Below, piece after piece: positions 61,696-64,000 of a stretch of 64,000 nucleotides of DNA. The stretch lies in assembly GCF_040954835.1 (NCBI RefSeq), contig NC_090698.1, forward strand, positions 1,982,501 to 2,046,500, in the 5' to 3' direction. The notes beneath the pieces are model-generated. The model was not told the DNA's origin, searched no databases, and saw nothing but the letters and a program-made list of their open reading frames with translations. The DNA comes from Lepisosteus oculatus (lineage: Eukaryota; Chordata; Actinopteri; Semionotiformes; Lepisosteidae). The position numbers and the translations under genes are program-made. Every line of letters starts with the position of its first letter. Position 1 is the first letter of the stretch.

Positions 61696-64000
61696 CCAAG
61701 TAACCAAAGTCAGTCTCTGTTAAATAACCCCAGAAAGCTGTCTCTGGTCTCACCGAGGCCTGGGCAACTCCGATAGCCCCTCCAAAAGAAGCTCTAAAAC
61801 GGACCTAGGAAAATCCAACAACAGCAGACAGAAGAGGGACACCAGAACGGATTTAAGAAGTCGAGAGAAGGCAGGAATATGTTGGGGTACTTCAATGTGG
61901 CAGGGGTAAGGAGAGGGAGGGAGAGCAACTCTGTCCTGCTGATCGAACACCCCCTCCCCTGATCCTCCGTCACTCATTACAGGCAGCTAAGCTCTCTTTG
62001 TACAGAAGGGGAACACTGCTTGATTTATCAACATGCATGTAACAGGGATGGCCAAGCAGCTATCCCACAGTCCCAGCACATCCCAGCCTTCCCCCTCTCC
62101 TTCAGGGAGGTAGAGGACAAAGGCCTCTTATTTAATCATTAATTCATGAAAGAAGCAGTAATACTGGTTTGCAGGGGGCAGAGCACTCCTGGAAATGCCA
62201 GTGTTTAACCCGGCATCTCTCTTACAGTCCTGGTGTTCTTGTGGTACAGTCCTTCCACACAAACGAGGTCTTTCAGTGGAATGCAATGAGAAACACTATA
62301 ATGAAACTGTAACCACAGGCTCAAAACTGTTTTCCATTTCTTCAAAATCAGTCTTGCAATTGAAAGAAGTTTCAATGTCAAGATTAAACCTCCAAAAGGG
62401 AAAGCCCTTCATTTCTGTCTAAGACCATGCATCTCTCCCTACATTAGTATTAAAAGCTTATCAGACCGGTTGAACACCATACCAAACCGGATTATCAAGC
62501 ATGCACATCAAACACTTGTGTTGTTCCTGGAACTGTATACATGTTCTGTCCTTCAGATGAGAGTATTTATAATATATTTATACACTCTTTATATGCTCAA
62601 GCATGTGACATGTTTGAGAGCCGTCTATATGTAGGTAGGTATTCAAATGTATCAACTGATACACTGGGGGCACCTGAAATCAGAGAAGCACTAGTACGGT
62701 ATGTGTCCATAATGGACCTGTGGCTTTATTGGAAGAGTGTGAATCTTCTTTCAGAAATGCTCAATTCCATAAAAAGCGAGAAAGAGGGGCCCCACTGGTT
62801 CAAGACAGGTAAAAGATTTTCTAAAGATAATCGGTTGCAGCCATACCGATTTATCAGCAATATCAATTCCACATGTGCACAATTCCTCCACCCAAACGTC
62901 AAAGCTCTGCAAACCGCTGAAGTTCCTTTACAGAAGAAAAATATACGTTATGGAGGCAATAACTGCCTGGGTGGATCTCCTGGATGTAAATGTGAGACAT
63001 AACTGGCCTAAAAGGGTGTAGTAGATGTAACTGATGCAAAACTGAGGTCATGCATCAATTAATATTAACTTTATACAACTGCCAGCAGACAATATACCTA
63101 GAACAGCAGGCCTGACCGATACAGCATGAGCAGGGAGCGATACAGCACAGAGGTGCCATGAACTATCCCAGGTTGCCTCCAAGCATTTCCAGAAAAGGGG
63201 GTTGGGTTGAGAGGGTGAGAGCCAAGATGCAGAATATCTTTAAGACGCATTCCGGAAAGTCCTGGCCACCAGCCACAAGTTAAAACCACTCTGAACGAGA
63301 AGCCTGAATAAAGCTCAGGAATGTTGGACCATTCCCAGGGAGCCTTGTGTGACTTCTTCCCAGATGATCTTACTTATTCACTGATGGAGAGGGACGAGAA
63401 GAGCGCTTTAACACACTGTAACTGTGTAACCAAAGGCAGCAAACCTCATACAGAAGACACAGCAGAGCACATTACCGTCTGCAGGCACTCTTAGGACGTC
63501 TCTCTTCTCAGACGACGTTATCACAGCCAAAATCACACTATTACGCAAATCCTTCTTCCTTAGTTACATCTTATCTTTCTCTGGTAGGCCATGATGGCGT
63601 ACTGGGGATAAAAGGATCGTGCGGTGATGGCACTAGAAAGCCCTGTACACAGATCTGCACGCTTATATCTGGCCTGCTGGCTGACCAGCACCATGGCTTC
63701 TCTTGGCCAATGTCATAGCAGCAAGGCACAGTGGATTCTGGGGTTTCATTCTCATATCCGAGCCACACACACGTGTCACATTCCCCTTAAGTGTTGCGGT
63801 GAGCCTATTCCAGTCTGTCAGGCACAGTCTCAGCCCTGTGCGACTCTCCCTCCAGCACCAAAGAATCCCCAAAAGACCAGAGTCCAGCGGGGTGGTTACT
63901 ACAGCCACACTACTGTGACGCTGGCACTATCACACACCACTTCCAAGAGGGCAGTACAGCACTGGAGCTCAGGGGAGTGAAAAACTAGCTATCTTGACCT

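Larger units (their letters stand above)
57586..64000 (-). other. Upstream intron or 5' flank of the exocyst-3-like gene
   Basis: The acceptor at 57586 shows transcription comes from further upstream on the minus strand, so at least part of this stretch is intron. I could not recognise the leader exon or a CpG-island promoter. It also holds a GT tract at 59.66 kb and a repeat fragment at 61.56 kb. The promoter may lie outside the window. Confidence 0.55.

Noticed and set aside
1-64000. CRISPR array, prophage, bacterial operons or defence islands
   Set aside because: The spliced genes, SINEs and microsatellites show vertebrate nuclear DNA; the only regular direct repeat (35.53 kb) is a minisatellite without unique spacers.

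Overview
This window is low-gene-density vertebrate nuclear DNA, most likely from a ray-finned fish. The support is spliced genes with GT/AG introns, CpG-rich islands in AT-leaning DNA, fish-type dispersed repeats and tRNA-derived SINEs, many microsatellites, and vertebrate-only protein families. I cannot fix the species. No operon, phage, IS element or CRISPR array is present.

Two protein-coding genes are well supported. (1) A plus-strand gene at 9638-11686 has its whole 682-residue reading frame in one exon, preceded by a strong 3' splice site. It encodes a secreted or surface leucine-rich-repeat protein of the GP5/LRRC15/CPN2/IGFALS type. It has a signal peptide, LRRNT cap, 22 LRR units of exactly 24 residues, LRRCT cap, and a short hydrophobic C-terminal tail of GPI-signal or minimal-membrane type. 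(2) A minus-strand gene at 57563-31828 was reconstructed by hand as 12 coding exons. Every splice phase closes, and the exons join into an uninterrupted 857-residue Sec6/exocyst-3-like protein of the TNFAIP2/EXOC3L2/EXOC3L4 family. Its N-terminus (coding exons 1-2) is a charged, disordered region with two NPF-acidic motifs and basic Ser/Thr sites. Coding exons 3-12 carry the Sec6-like helical part. A leader exon must lie upstream of 57585.

Layout: 1-9.6 kb holds no confirmed gene, several repeats, and a CpG-rich island at 5.53-5.72 kb with an optimal-Kozak 51-codon ORF. At 9.6-11.7 kb is the LRR gene. From 11.7 to 31.8 kb is intergenic DNA with SINE, MITE and other repeat copies and GC-rich patches at 26.0-26.6 and 27.4-27.8 kb. 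From 31.8 to 57.6 kb is the exocyst-3-like gene; its 10.7-kb second intron contains a CpG island (50.28-50.62 kb) followed by a strong minus-strand splice donor. From 57.6 to 64 kb is probably its first intron and upstream DNA, where I see no exon.

The two genes face each other (tail-to-tail) about 20 kb apart, and nothing in the sequence links their functions. I found no clearly novel multi-gene system. The best leads are the perfectly phased LRR array, the NPF motifs in the exocyst-like protein, an unassigned ~73-bp element present twice, a palindromic 44-bp tandem array, and orphan CpG islands.
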